NCBI GenBank assembly: GCA_017616785.1 | Contig: JAFZXK010000022.1 | Location: 1 to 58,515 of the forward strand | Direction of reading: 5' to 3' | DNA: 58,515 nucleotides | Source: Alphaproteobacteria bacterium | GTDB taxonomy: Bacteria > Pseudomonadota > Alphaproteobacteria > Rs-D84 | Shown: positions 9,083-17,141 of the stretch, piece by piece | Numbering within the stretch: position 1 is the stretch's first letter | How the letters are laid out: each line of letters starts with the position of its first letter | Position numbers and translations under genes: made by a program | Notes under the pieces: model-generated | What the model was told of the DNA's origin: nothing | The model's database searches: none | The model's input: the letters and a program-made list of their open reading frames with translations, nothing else

Positions 9083-9559
9083 ATGAAAGACAATTTTAAA
9101 AAAGATGTAAGCGAAAGTTTATTGCATTTACATGCGCGGTTGTTAAGAAGGGCTAAGCGACAGAATTTTTCAAAAGAACGGTCGGCAAAGGTTATGGGCT
9201 ATTTGAATTCTTTGCAAATGGTTGCGCACAACGCAGGTGCATATTGTAACCCGGCGTATTTCAACAAGAATATGGAAGAGATGGGTTTTGATGTCGGTAC
9301 TGATTTTAACTTGTTTGTGTTGGATGAAAAAGCGGCGCAGTGTGTCTATGACATTATGATATGTCGGCGTGATTACATTTTCTGGGGCGATGAAATTTTA
9401 CAGAAAAAGAGTAAGTTCGATTCGTATAAATACAAATCTCAACAAGAAGCAATTGAGGCAATGCGGTTGCTTAAACGCGATTCAATTATAATGACTGGCG
9501 GTTTTGTTGTAAATTATGTATGTGACTTGTGGAATTCCGTATTTAATCGGTCCAAGTAA
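9083..9559 (+). CDS. Hypothetical cytoplasmic protein
   Basis: 158 residues, no family recognised. There is no signal peptide or membrane segment. The N-terminal half is basic (LHARLLRRAKRQNFSKERS), and the middle and C-terminal parts are rich in Tyr, Cys and hydrophobic residues. The start at 9083 is preferred over an upstream in-frame one at 9029 because AAGAGG lies 7 bases upstream and the promoter -10 box would fall inside the longer version. It is a single-gene unit with its own promoter and a terminator immediately after the stop. Confidence 0.75.
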   Translation: MKDNFKKDVSESLLHLHARLLRRAKRQNFSKERSAKVMGYLNSLQMVAHNAGAYCNPAYFNKNMEEMGFDVGTDFNLFVLDEKAAQCVYDIMICRRDYIFWGDEILQKKSKFDSYKYKSQQEAIEAMRLLKRDSIIMTGGFVVNYVCDLWNSVFNRSK

Positions 9560-9585
9560 AAAATCGCCCAATGGGCGATTTTTTG
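9557..9585. terminator. Bidirectional terminator between the hypothetical gene and serS
   Basis: AAAAAATCGCCC and GGGCGATTTTTT form a perfect stem with a very short loop; T tracts occur on both strands. It serves the rightward gene ending at 9559 and the leftward serS ending at 9587. Confidence 0.85.
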
Positions 9586-9586
9586 T

Positions 9587-10867
9587 TTAGTGCTTTCCAC
9601 CAATCTTTGTTCGGCCGCCCATTAGGGGTTGCAGTTTTTTTGGAATGTTCACCGAGCCATCGGCGTTTTGGTGATTTTCAATTACCGGTACCAATGCGCG
9701 TGGCAGGGCGATTCCGGTATTGTTTAATGTCGCAACAAATTTCACTTCGCCGGTTGCGTTTTCGCGATAGCGTGTGTTTGTGCGACGTGCTTGGAATTGA
9801 CCAATTGATGAACAAGAACCCAATTCGCGATAAGTGTTTTCCGATGGGAACCATGCTTCGACATCGTTCATTTTAACTTTGTTGAATCCCATGTCGCCAG
9901 TGCTGCTTGCAATAACGCGATACGGTAATTCAAGGTCTTCGACCACTTCGCAAAGGTTGTTTAATAAATGTTCATGCATTTCGTCGCTTTGTTCGGGCCG
10001 GCAGAATACATATTGTTCAACCTTGTTAAATTGGTGTACACGAACAATTCCGCGGGTGTCGCGACCGGCGGCGCCGGCCTCTTTGCGGAAACACGGCGAA
10101 AAACCCGCATATTTTATTGGTAAATCGTTTTCAGATAATATTTCGTCCGCATGCAGCGAATTTAAAACAATTTCCGCTGTACCAGTTAAACAGCGGTCAG
10201 TATCGGTCAGCATAAAAACATCATTATTCATAACCGACAAATCCGCGCCCATAAAATGTCCGGCGTTAAATATGGTTTGTGGTTTGGAAATCGATGGGCA
10301 TTCAATATATTTGAATCCTTTGCCAATAAGTTTTTGAATCACATATGTTTGAATTGCAAGTGAAAGTTCCGCCAATTCGCCCGCAAGCGCATAAACGCGT
10401 GTGCCGCAAATTCCCGCGATTTTTTCCGGCATCCACCAACCGTTCATCTCCAACAGTTCCCATTGTGGACGCGGTGTAAAATCAAATGTGCGTGGTGTGC
10501 CGACGCGTCGAACCTCGGTGTTTGCGGAATCGTCCGCACCAATGGGCGCATCCGCCGACGGTATTTGTGGAACGCGGTGCAAAAGATCATTTAGTTTTGA
10601 TTCTTTTTCATCTAATTCTGCCAAATCATTTGCGATTTCTTCGCCGATTTGTTTCGATTTCGCAATCAGTGGCGCCTTGTCTGTTGCGGTTGGAATTTCG
10701 CGCGAAATTTTGTTTTTTTCGGCGGTTTTTGTCTGTGTGATAGTTTTCAATTCGCGAACGCGCACATCCAATGATAAAATGTCGTCAACCACATCAGGAA
10801 AGTTTTTAACCCGACATGCGTTCTTTACGACATCTGGGTTTTCACGAATAAATTTTATATCCAACAT
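9587..10867 (-). CDS. serS: Seryl-tRNA synthetase
   Basis: 426 residues, normal length. It charges tRNA-Ser (and tRNA-Sec where present). The first ~110 residues form the tRNA-binding coiled-coil arm (alternating hydrophobic heptads with many Lys/Glu). The class II catalytic core follows, with motif 2 around GFSPCFRKEAGAAGRDTRGI and motif 3-type sequence ALPRALVPVIENHQ near the C terminus. It is the last gene of the lptG-xerD-trxB operon; its start lies 18 bases after the trxB stop, with AAAAGGAT as ribosome binding site. Confidence 0.97.
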   Translation of the reverse strand: MLDIKFIRENPDVVKNACRVKNFPDVVDDILSLDVRVRELKTITQTKTAEKNKISREIPTATDKAPLIAKSKQIGEEIANDLAELDEKESKLNDLLHRVPQIPSADAPIGADDSANTEVRRVGTPRTFDFTPRPQWELLEMNGWWMPEKIAGICGTRVYALAGELAELSLAIQTYVIQKLIGKGFKYIECPSISKPQTIFNAGHFMGADLSVMNNDVFMLTDTDRCLTGTAEIVLNSLHADEILSENDLPIKYAGFSPCFRKEAGAAGRDTRGIVRVHQFNKVEQYVFCRPEQSDEMHEHLLNNLCEVVEDLELPYRVIASSTGDMGFNKVKMNDVEAWFPSENTYRELGSCSSIGQFQARRTNTRYRENATGEVKFVATLNNTGIALPRALVPVIENHQNADGSVNIPKKLQPLMGGRTKIGGKH

Positions 10868-10885
10868 TTTTCATCCTTTTAATTT

Positions 10886-11791
10886 TTATTGTGCGTTCGC
10901 GTTTAGGTAAGCAATCGCGTCCATTGCCGCGGTGCAACCCGTTCCGACGGCCGTTGCAATTTGCATTTTTAATCCCGAATGAACATCGCCTGCGACAAAC
11001 ATTCCGCCCGGTAACGCATTGGGGCTAAGGCGGCCCATGTCATCGCGTTTAATGTCTTCGGTTAAATAATCGGTGTTGGCTTCGTGTCCAATCGCAACGA
11101 AAATTCCATCACAGATAATTTGTTCACCGTTTGTGGTTGTCGCAACAAGTTCGCCATTTTCAGAATTTGGCCGCGCCGATATAGATTTTAATTCCGTATT
11201 AAATATACATTCTATATTTGTTTTTTCCGCAACGCGGTCGCGGATAATCGCCTCGGCCCGGGTGAACGCGGCCTTGCGATAAACGATTTTTACGGTCTTT
11301 GCGATGTCCGCCAAATACAGCGCGTCGTTTAATGCCGTATTGCCACCACCGATAACAAGCACCGTTTTACCACTGTAAAAAAATCCATCACATGTTGCGC
11401 AATATGAAACGCCACGGCCAAAGAATTCACGTGCACCCGCAATTTCAAGTTTGCGTGGCGATGCGCCCGTTGCCAAAATAACGGCGCGCGCGTCGTATTT
11501 TTTGCCGCGCGCGTCGGTCAGTGTGAATGTATTGTTTGCACCATTTTCAATATGTGTAACAGTATTCATTTCGACCTTTGCACCGAAAGATTCCGCCTGG
11601 TGCTTCATAAATTGAATAAGGTCAAAACCGGAACCGTTAAATCCCGGATAATTTTCAAGTGTTGCGATACCGGCGGTTTGGCCACCAAGCGTGTCGCCAC
11701 CCATTACAAGTGTATTTTTGTTCGCGCGTCCGCAATATAATGCCGCCGTTAAACCCGCCGGCCCAGAACCCAAAATAATAACATCGTACAT
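10886..11791 (-). CDS. trxB: Thioredoxin reductase
   Basis: 301 residues. A flavoenzyme that passes electrons from NADPH to thioredoxin. Visible: FAD motif ILGSGPAGLTAALY at the very N terminus, the redox CATC (CATCDGFFYSG) near residue 133, the NADPH motif GGGNTALNDA, and the C-terminal FAD motif FVAGDVH. The start at 11791 is chosen because it puts the dinucleotide fold at residue 5 and follows AAAGGA; the frame is open upstream but without family-like sequence. The thioredoxin at 30951-31268 is a plausible partner. Cotranscribed with serS. Confidence 0.96.
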   Translation of the reverse strand: MYDVIILGSGPAGLTAALYCGRANKNTLVMGGDTLGGQTAGIATLENYPGFNGSGFDLIQFMKHQAESFGAKVEMNTVTHIENGANNTFTLTDARGKKYDARAVILATGASPRKLEIAGAREFFGRGVSYCATCDGFFYSGKTVLVIGGGNTALNDALYLADIAKTVKIVYRKAAFTRAEAIIRDRVAEKTNIECIFNTELKSISARPNSENGELVATTTNGEQIICDGIFVAIGHEANTDYLTEDIKRDDMGRLSPNALPGGMFVAGDVHSGLKMQIATAVGTGCTAAMDAIAYLNANAQ

Positions 11792-11855
11792 GTAAAAAAT
11801 CCTTTTTGTAGGTTGTAACATAGCACAAATTAGGCAAATGTGCCATAAAAAATTC

Positions 11856-12350
11856 TTATTTCCCAAAATGTTTTTTTAAGGTTTGGTATGCGGCAGAAAC
11901 CTTGGCAAATTCGGTGCCGGATGAATCGGAACCTTTCGCCGTATCGGGGTGATATTTTTTTGCAAGTGTGCGATATTTCGTCCCGATTTCACGCCAAGTT
12001 GCCGTGATTGGCAAATCAAGTGTTTTGAATGCCGTGACAATCGCCGATGGTAATGATTTCTTTGGTGGCATTTTATCAAAAGTAGAACGGCCGGTGATAA
12101 AGTCGTTAAGGAATTTTATATAATCGGCGCTGTCTTTGGGGTCGCGTTTTCCGATTGGTGAACCAAAGGTTAGACGTTCCCAATCTTCTTCGATTTCATC
12201 GGCGGACATATTTGCGTAATAGTTCCAATTCTTGTTATATTCGGCGGCGTGTTCACGACAAAAAGACCAATATTCTTTTAGGTCGCGTGTTTTCGGGGCG
12301 CGGCAAGTGCCGGCCCGCGTGCAACCGGGAAAATCACATTTCTTAATCAT
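11856..12350 (-). CDS. J-domain protein (DnaJ-like) with C-terminal J domain
   Basis: 164 residues. The C-terminal 60 residues are a J domain with the essential HPD (KYHPDTAKG) between helices II and III, so it should stimulate the ATPase of an Hsp70. The N terminus holds CDFPGCTRAGTCRAP and a later FCREHAAEYN, a Cys/His cluster that may bind zinc. This layout is found in a widespread alphaproteobacterial DnaJ-related family rather than in DnaJ itself. The start at 12350 overlaps the xerD stop by 8 bases, so translation is probably coupled. Client and partner chaperone are unknown. Confidence 0.85.
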   Translation of the reverse strand: MIKKCDFPGCTRAGTCRAPKTRDLKEYWSFCREHAAEYNKNWNYYANMSADEIEEDWERLTFGSPIGKRDPKDSADYIKFLNDFITGRSTFDKMPPKKSLPSAIVTAFKTLDLPITATWREIGTKYRTLAKKYHPDTAKGSDSSGTEFAKVSAAYQTLKKHFGK

Positions 12351-13218
12351 TTGTTGCGTGTCCTTTGGTGTTCGAAAGTGGATGATGTTCGGCGACAACC
12401 TGTTGCAATTTTTCCGGCAAAACATGAGTATATATTTGCGTCGTTGATATATCTTCGTGCCCAAGCATTGTTTGAATCGCGCGTAAATTTGCACCATGTG
12501 ACAACAAGTGCGATGCAAACGAATGTCGCAAAACGTGTGGTCCAACGCGCGATGGTGAAATTCCGGCAAGCGTTGCGCATTTCTTTAACAGTTTGAAAAA
12601 TCCGTCGCGTGTGATATGGCCCGATGCGCCGTGCGATGGAAAAACATATTTCGATTCGTCCGTGTCGCGCATGCGCAACCATCGCGTAAGTGCCGTTTGC
12701 GCTTCGGCATGCATGGGGACGATTCGTTCCTTGGAACCCTTGCCATGTATCAAAAGGCGGTCGCCCAAAATTGCGGTCATTGGTAATTCGCAAAGTTCGG
12801 ACACACGCAGGCCCGACGCATAAATCAATTCTATCATTGCGCGCAGGCGCGTCGCGTTACGCACATCGCCCGCCGAAGATATCAATAATTCAATTTCTTG
12901 GGTGCTAAGTAATTTTGGTAATGGTTTTGGACGCTTTGGTAATTCTATATTCGTTGCGGGATTTTTTGTTATGATGTGTTCCAGCATAAGGAATTTATAA
13001 AATCCGCGCAGTGCGCTGGCTTTGCGGGCGATGGATGTTGGACATGCATTAAGTTCGCCAAGGTATTTTTGAATGTCTTGTTCGCTGGCACCGACCAAGC
13101 CGCCGTTTATCGTCGCGTCCGCCATGCGCAAATCATTGGCGTATGATGCCAATGTATTTTTGCTGCGGCCTTTTTCGGCGGAAAGTGCCTCTAAGAATAC
13201 ATCAATGTAATTTATCAT
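12343..13218 (-). CDS. xerD: Tyrosine recombinase XerC/XerD
   Basis: 291 residues, typical of XerD, which resolves chromosome dimers at dif with FtsK. The N-terminal SAM-like core-binding domain (residues 1-85) is followed by the catalytic domain: Arg in LIYASGLRVSELCEL, Lys in HGKGSKERIVP, HxxR in HVLRHSFASHLLSHG, and the final His and Tyr in LGHEDISTTQIYTHV. Start at 13218 overlaps the stop of a 43-codon gene (ATGA). XerC versus XerD cannot be decided without an alignment; XerD is favoured by the HEDISTTQIYTHV ending. FtsK is encoded at 23485. Confidence 0.9.
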   Translation of the reverse strand: MINYIDVFLEALSAEKGRSKNTLASYANDLRMADATINGGLVGASEQDIQKYLGELNACPTSIARKASALRGFYKFLMLEHIITKNPATNIELPKRPKPLPKLLSTQEIELLISSAGDVRNATRLRAMIELIYASGLRVSELCELPMTAILGDRLLIHGKGSKERIVPMHAEAQTALTRWLRMRDTDESKYVFPSHGASGHITRDGFFKLLKKCATLAGISPSRVGPHVLRHSFASHLLSHGANLRAIQTMLGHEDISTTQIYTHVLPEKLQQVVAEHHPLSNTKGHATND

Positions 13219-13346
13219 TGATATAATATAACCTCGGTTACGTTGTTGGTTGGTGGAAAATATATTATCATCAAAACAACAAGTATGATTATCAAAATCC
13301 ACATAACAATTTTCCAAATGTTTGAACTTTTTTTACGCAATGGCAT
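13215..13346 (-). CDS. 43-residue single-span membrane protein (unknown)
   Basis: A small gene between lptG and xerD. The product begins MPLRKKSSNIWKIV, has one strongly hydrophobic segment of about 17-20 residues (from about 14 to 31, Trp at the start and Tyr-Phe-Pro-Pro at the end) and a short C-terminal tail ending VILYQ. The positive N terminus predicts N-in orientation. GGGGA lies 7 bases upstream of the ATG, it starts 18 bases after the lptG stop, and its TGA overlaps the xerD ATG (ATGA). Such tight packing in an operon supports it as a real gene. Function unknown. Confidence 0.7.
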   Translation of the reverse strand: MPLRKKSSNIWKIVMWILIIILVVLMIIYFPPTNNVTEVILYQ

Positions 13347-13364
13347 GGTATGTCCCCTTGGTTT

Positions 13365-14423
13365 TTATATTGTATCAAATCCAGAAATAAATACGCCCGC
13401 GGCCGCAATGATTATTAGTGGCGGGGCAATAATCGCAAGCAATGGCGGTAATGTTCCGTTTGCGCCAAGCGCACTAAATATATTCAACAGGAAATACAGA
13501 ACAAAGCAAGTCAGAATTCCAATGCCGAACTTTGTGCCGAAATTATGATTACGGCGTTGGTGTGTTTGCGAAAATGCCACGCCAAGTGTCGCCATTGCAA
13601 TCATACTTAGTGGTAAAAAGAGTAATGTCCAAAACTGTATAATATGTCCGCGGACCGGCACGCCGACCGCCGACATTTTTTTGATAAACCGTGGTAATTC
13701 CCAAAATGAAATTTGGTCGGGTTGTAAATACCTATCAAGTATGGTTTTGGGTGTTATTTGTGTTTCCTTGGTCCATGCGCCGTGGTGCGTTTGTCCGGTT
13801 GTATCAAGTATGTTTGCATTATCACTTGCAAGTGTGTTCCCCGAAAGTGTTACATGCGCCGTATCAATACGAGTGTTTAATTTGAATGCGGAATCTTGGA
13901 TAAATATTACCGTATCATGAAACACCAAATCATTATTATTTTGTGTCATATTCTTTGCCATAATGGTTGTGTATTCATCGTTTGAAAATTCACGAATCCA
14001 TATTTTCCCATCGACCAGTTTAAGGTATTCTGAATTTATATTGTTCGAACGCAATTTGACCGCATACGGGTTCACAACCGCGGTTGCAAAGACACCGATG
14101 ATAAACGCACCAATCAAAAACGGCTTTGCCATTTGATACGGCGATAGACCCGCGCCGGAAATAATGACACCCTCACTGGACCGGGTAAGGTTATAGTACG
14201 CGACAAGTGTTCCCATAAAAACCGCAAGTGGTAAAAACATTGGGACATATTCCACAAGTCGTATCCATGCGTCATTTAATGCAAGTAATGCCGTCGGATA
14301 TCCGGGTAATCTTTCGACAAAAGTAACCGCAAATATAATTCCGCACACAATCAATAATACTAACCCAACGCCCATAAAAAAGCGTTTGAATAAAAATCTT
14401 GAAAGAATACGACTGTGTGCCAT
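13365..14423 (-). CDS. lptG: LPS export ABC permease LptG/LptF family
   Basis: 352 residues. LptF and LptG form the inner-membrane permease pair of the lipopolysaccharide export machine LptB2FG. Six transmembrane spans are predicted, three before and three after a periplasmic jellyroll-like domain (about residues 130-260). The first block (LPLAVFMGTLVAYYNLTRSSEG) and NPYAVKLRS resemble LptG more than LptF; the assignment within the pair is tentative. It heads the leftward operon leading to xerD and trxB and shares a divergent promoter region with greA. No second permease gene lies nearby. Confidence 0.82.
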   Translation of the reverse strand: MAHSRILSRFLFKRFFMGVGLVLLIVCGIIFAVTFVERLPGYPTALLALNDAWIRLVEYVPMFLPLAVFMGTLVAYYNLTRSSEGVIISGAGLSPYQMAKPFLIGAFIIGVFATAVVNPYAVKLRSNNINSEYLKLVDGKIWIREFSNDEYTTIMAKNMTQNNNDLVFHDTVIFIQDSAFKLNTRIDTAHVTLSGNTLASDNANILDTTGQTHHGAWTKETQITPKTILDRYLQPDQISFWELPRFIKKMSAVGVPVRGHIIQFWTLLFLPLSMIAMATLGVAFSQTHQRRNHNFGTKFGIGILTCFVLYFLLNIFSALGANGTLPPLLAIIAPPLIIIAAAGVFISGFDTI

Positions 14424-14446
14424 TTTATTATTTTACCCTTTGGGCA

Positions 14447-14475
14447 AGTATATCTTGTTTATTTCCTAATTGCAA
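14447..14475 (-). promoter_or_regulatory. Promoter of lptG, sharing its -35 box with greA
   Basis: On the minus strand TTGCAA (14475-14470), 17-base spacer, TATACT (14452-14447). TTGCAA is its own reverse complement, so the same six bases serve as -35 for the rightward greA promoter. Confidence 0.6.
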
Positions 14476-14497
14476 AATTAAAATGAATATTTATAAT
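14470..14497 (+). promoter_or_regulatory. Promoter of greA-mutL
   Basis: TTGCAA (14470-14475), 16-base spacer, TATAAT (14492-14497). Expected start near 14504, leaving a leader of about 23 bases with GATAGGAAGT as ribosome binding site. Confidence 0.7.
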
Positions 14498-14526
14498 AGC
14501 CCAGACAAAGAGATAGGAAGTATGAA

Positions 14527-14997
14527 ATGGATAAGAAACCAATATCGAAACAAGGTTTTGAAAACCTTATTGCCGAACTGAAAGATTTGAAGGAAGTGCA
14601 AAGGCCGGAAATCCTTAAAACTGTGCAATGGGCGCGGTCCCTTGGCGATTTGTCGGAAAATGCCGATTACAGTGCCGCCCGCGAAAAACAGCGTCAGATT
14701 GATAAGCGTATTCAGTACTTGGAAGATTTTGTGAATAATGCGATGGTTATTGATGTTGACAGTTTGTCTGGTGATAGGGTCGTTTTCGGTGCGCGTGTCG
14801 TGTGCGAAGATGAAAATGGTAACCGTATGCAATGCCGAATTTTGTCTGATGTGGAATCGGACGGGAAACAGGTTATATCATGCACTTCGCCGGTTGGACG
14901 TGCATTGATTGGGCGTTGCGTTGGTGATACTTGCATTGTGCGGTTGCCATCCGGTGAACGCGAATATGAAATTTTGGAAGTCAAATTCAAGGAATAG
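14527..14997 (+). CDS. greA: Transcript cleavage factor GreA
   Basis: 156 residues, standard length. GreA enters the secondary channel of RNA polymerase and rescues backtracked complexes. The N-terminal coiled coil (residues 1-75) includes the conserved tip sequence LGDLSENADYSAAREKQ with the acidic residues D and E that hold the catalytic Mg2+. The C-terminal FKBP-like domain has SPVGRALIGRCVGD. It is followed 8 bases later by mutL, so the two form an operon. Confidence 0.96.
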   Translation: MDKKPISKQGFENLIAELKDLKEVQRPEILKTVQWARSLGDLSENADYSAAREKQRQIDKRIQYLEDFVNNAMVIDVDSLSGDRVVFGARVVCEDENGNRMQCRILSDVESDGKQVISCTSPVGRALIGRCVGDTCIVRLPSGEREYEILEVKFKE

Positions 14998-15005
14998 GAA
15001 ACGCA

Positions 15006-16760
15006 GTGTCCGTAAGGATTTTGCCTGATTATTTAATCAATCAAATCGCCGCCGGCGAAGTTGTTGAAAATGGCGCAAGTGTTGTTAAAGAATTGGTTGA
15101 AAATGCACTGGACGCCGGTGCGAATCAAATTATTGTTGATATTGTTGATGGTGGACGAACGTTGATAAATGTTGTTGACAATGGTTCGGGTATGTCGCGC
15201 GATGATTTAAAGAATTGCATAATGCGGCATGCAACTTCTAAATTGCCAGATGATAATTTAATGAATATAAATTTTATGGGGTTTCGTGGCGAAGCGTTGC
15301 CGTCGATTGCGTCTGTGTCTGATATGGCGATTGATACATGTAATGGAACGGATGAAAATGGTTGGCATATGGATTGTAATACGGGCGAAATCAGACCTTC
15401 GGATTGGCAAAGCGGAACGCGGATTCGTGTGCAAAATTTGTTTGCGAAAACACCGGCGCGGTTGAAATTTTTGCGCAGCGATAGGGTCGAAACTATGGCG
15501 GTGTTGGATGTTATAAAACGCCTTGGTATGGCGCGAAACGATGTTGGGTTTGTGTTGAATAATAAATGGCGGTTTGAAAAAGACCAACCCTTGATTGACC
15601 GAATCGTTGCGGTTATGGGTGATGATGTGCGCGGCCGTATGCGCACTGTTTCGGCGGAATCTGGGGCAATGAAACTTACGGGATATATTTCCGAACCGAC
15701 ATTGCGTCGGGCTTCATCGGTGGACCAATTTTTGTTCGTAAATGGTCGGCCGGTCAAGGATAAAGTTTTGGTTGGTGCATTGCGCGCGGCCTATATGGAT
15801 GTTATGCATGCGCGGGAATTTCCGCTGTGTGCATTGTATTTGACTTTGCCGTCGGCAAATGTAGATGTTAATGTTTCGCCAACAAAAAATGATGTGCACT
15901 TTTTGGAACCGTCGCATGTGCGTGCGTTTATTATCAAGGCATTGCGTGAAGTGTTGGCGCAAAATATGGTGGATTGTGCGCCCGCGGTGCAATCACAAAA
16001 TTTCGAAAATAAAATTTCATTTGATAATGCGCCGATTGTTACACCACACTTGCGGCCCGTATCAATGGCGCCGATGGTGCATTCGCCCAATGCTGTACAA
16101 AATCCGTTTGCGCAAAAATTGATGTCTGATTTTGGGGCGATAAATGAAATGCGCGTTGCGCACATTCAAAATAATATCGATGATATTTTTGATAATATGC
16201 CATTGGGACGCGTGATTGGTCAGATTGCAAATAAATATATTCTGTCGGCGACGGCGGACAGTTTGGTTGTTGTGGACCAGCATGCCGCGCATGAACGCAT
16301 TACATATGAAAAATTACGCACGCATACAATTAAATCGCAACCGCTGTTGACACCGATTGTGGTGCGCCTGCGTGCGGAGGATGTTGTTGCGGTGTTGTCT
16401 ATTGCGGACGATTTGCGCGAAAGTGGTTTGCATATTGATTCGTTTGGCGATGATGCGGTTGCGATTTTTGAAAAGCCCGCGGATTGGGATATGGATTGGG
16501 CATCCGCACTGCATGCCATTGCGGACGAGGTTCGCGCATACGGGCATTCAAGCGGACTGCAAGAAAAATTGCATTTGAAATTGGCGAACTATGCGTGTCA
16601 TCATTCGGTGCGCGCGGGGCAAAAGTTAAATATGGAACAAATGAACGCGTTGCTGCGTGATATTGAAAAAACAGAACATGGCGGCGAATGCAATCACGGT
16701 CGCCCGGTCTATAAATTTATCCCGATTACACAAATTGATGGGTGGTTTGAGAGAGTGTAA
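15006..16760 (+). CDS. mutL: DNA mismatch repair protein MutL
   Basis: 584 residues. MutL couples MutS mismatch recognition to downstream repair. N-terminal GHKL ATPase: IAAGEVVENGASVVKELVEN (motif I), DNGSGM (motif II), GFRGEAL (motif III), then the FVNGRPV transducer segment. The C-terminal dimerisation domain starts near residue 390 with GRVIGQIANKYILS and VVDQHAAHERI. The endonuclease motif DQHAxxERIxxE is present up to HAAHERITYE, and CHHSVRAGQKL resembles the zinc-site cysteine segment, so nuclease activity is plausible. Translation starts at GTG, supported by AGGAA seven bases upstream and by the conserved N terminus. Confidence 0.95.
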   Translation: MSVRILPDYLINQIAAGEVVENGASVVKELVENALDAGANQIIVDIVDGGRTLINVVDNGSGMSRDDLKNCIMRHATSKLPDDNLMNINFMGFRGEALPSIASVSDMAIDTCNGTDENGWHMDCNTGEIRPSDWQSGTRIRVQNLFAKTPARLKFLRSDRVETMAVLDVIKRLGMARNDVGFVLNNKWRFEKDQPLIDRIVAVMGDDVRGRMRTVSAESGAMKLTGYISEPTLRRASSVDQFLFVNGRPVKDKVLVGALRAAYMDVMHAREFPLCALYLTLPSANVDVNVSPTKNDVHFLEPSHVRAFIIKALREVLAQNMVDCAPAVQSQNFENKISFDNAPIVTPHLRPVSMAPMVHSPNAVQNPFAQKLMSDFGAINEMRVAHIQNNIDDIFDNMPLGRVIGQIANKYILSATADSLVVVDQHAAHERITYEKLRTHTIKSQPLLTPIVVRLRAEDVVAVLSIADDLRESGLHIDSFGDDAVAIFEKPADWDMDWASALHAIADEVRAYGHSSGLQEKLHLKLANYACHHSVRAGQKLNMEQMNALLRDIEKTEHGGECNHGRPVYKFIPITQIDGWFERV

Positions 16761-16890
16761 GTGTTAGTGGGTAGTGGTTAGTGAAACGTCATGCCGGCGA
16801 AAGCCGGTATCCCATTGCTACTGTTGAAACCATCAGACCCCGCGTCAAGGCGCGGGGTGACGTCACCACTAATCACTAACACTTACCACT
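16758..16890 (+). repeat. AGTG-type palindromic repeat after mutL
   Basis: Left arm of degenerate AGTG/TTAGTG units (16758-16783) begins with the TAA of mutL. The right arm CACTAATCACTAACACTTACCACTT (split here by its position, 16866-16890) is its imperfect reverse complement. The core has two hairpins: GCCGGC/GCCGGT-type around 16792-16808 and CCCCGCGTC/GGCGCGGGG around 16838-16857. The CGTCATGCCGGCGAAAGCCGG core resembles palindromes common in Rickettsiales and other alphaproteobacteria. Confidence 0.8.
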
Positions 16891-16896
16891 TTTTTC

Positions 16897-16926
16897 TTGC
16901 TTTTAATTATTGTCTTTTAATAGAAT
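16897..16926 (+). promoter_or_regulatory. Promoter of the leader RNA and the gene at 17142
   Basis: TTGCTT (16897-16902), an 18-base spacer, TAGAAT (16921-16926). The expected start near 16933 coincides with the first base of the first leader hairpin. Confidence 0.5.
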
Positions 16927-16932
16927 TACCCT

Positions 16933-17118
16933 GTCGACGGGTGTTCCGTTGACGGGGTGTCAAGACCCTTTCATACGTTGTCGTGGGTGACGTAAAAAAC
17001 TCCAACCGCGCGGTTGGAGGGATGTGAATAATATCGGGCTTGCCCGATAAAATAAGCACGCAATACGTATGAATTGTCTTGAACCTCCAACCACTCGAAG
17101 TGTATTCAGTGGTTTTTT
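16933..17118 (+). promoter_or_regulatory. Riboswitch-like structured leader with intrinsic terminator
   Basis: Predicted fold by eye: a 5' hairpin GTCGACGG/CCGTTGAC (16933-16953); a long basal stem TCAAGAC (16960-16966) with GTCTTGA (17076-17082) continuing, after a small internal loop, as TTCATACGT (16970-16978) with ACGTATGAA (17065-17073); inside it a short GTC/GAC hairpin, CTCCAACC/GGTTGGAG (17000-17019), and ATCGGG/CCCGAT (17033-17048) flanked by GTG/CAC. The terminator AACCACT/AGTGGTT plus T6 follows (17089-17118). GGTTGGAGG (17012-17020) can instead pair with CCTCCAACC (17084-17092), which would destroy both the basal stem end and the terminator. Ligand or signal unknown. Confidence 0.75.
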
Positions 17119-17141
17119 GTTGTGCAAAAAAGGAGGATTCA

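Noticed and set aside
16933..17118. 6S RNA, tmRNA, SRP RNA or c-di-GMP-I riboswitch for the structured leader
   Set aside because: None of the conserved sequences of these classes is present; only GACG-AAA resembles the c-di-GMP-I core and the rest of that fold is missing.
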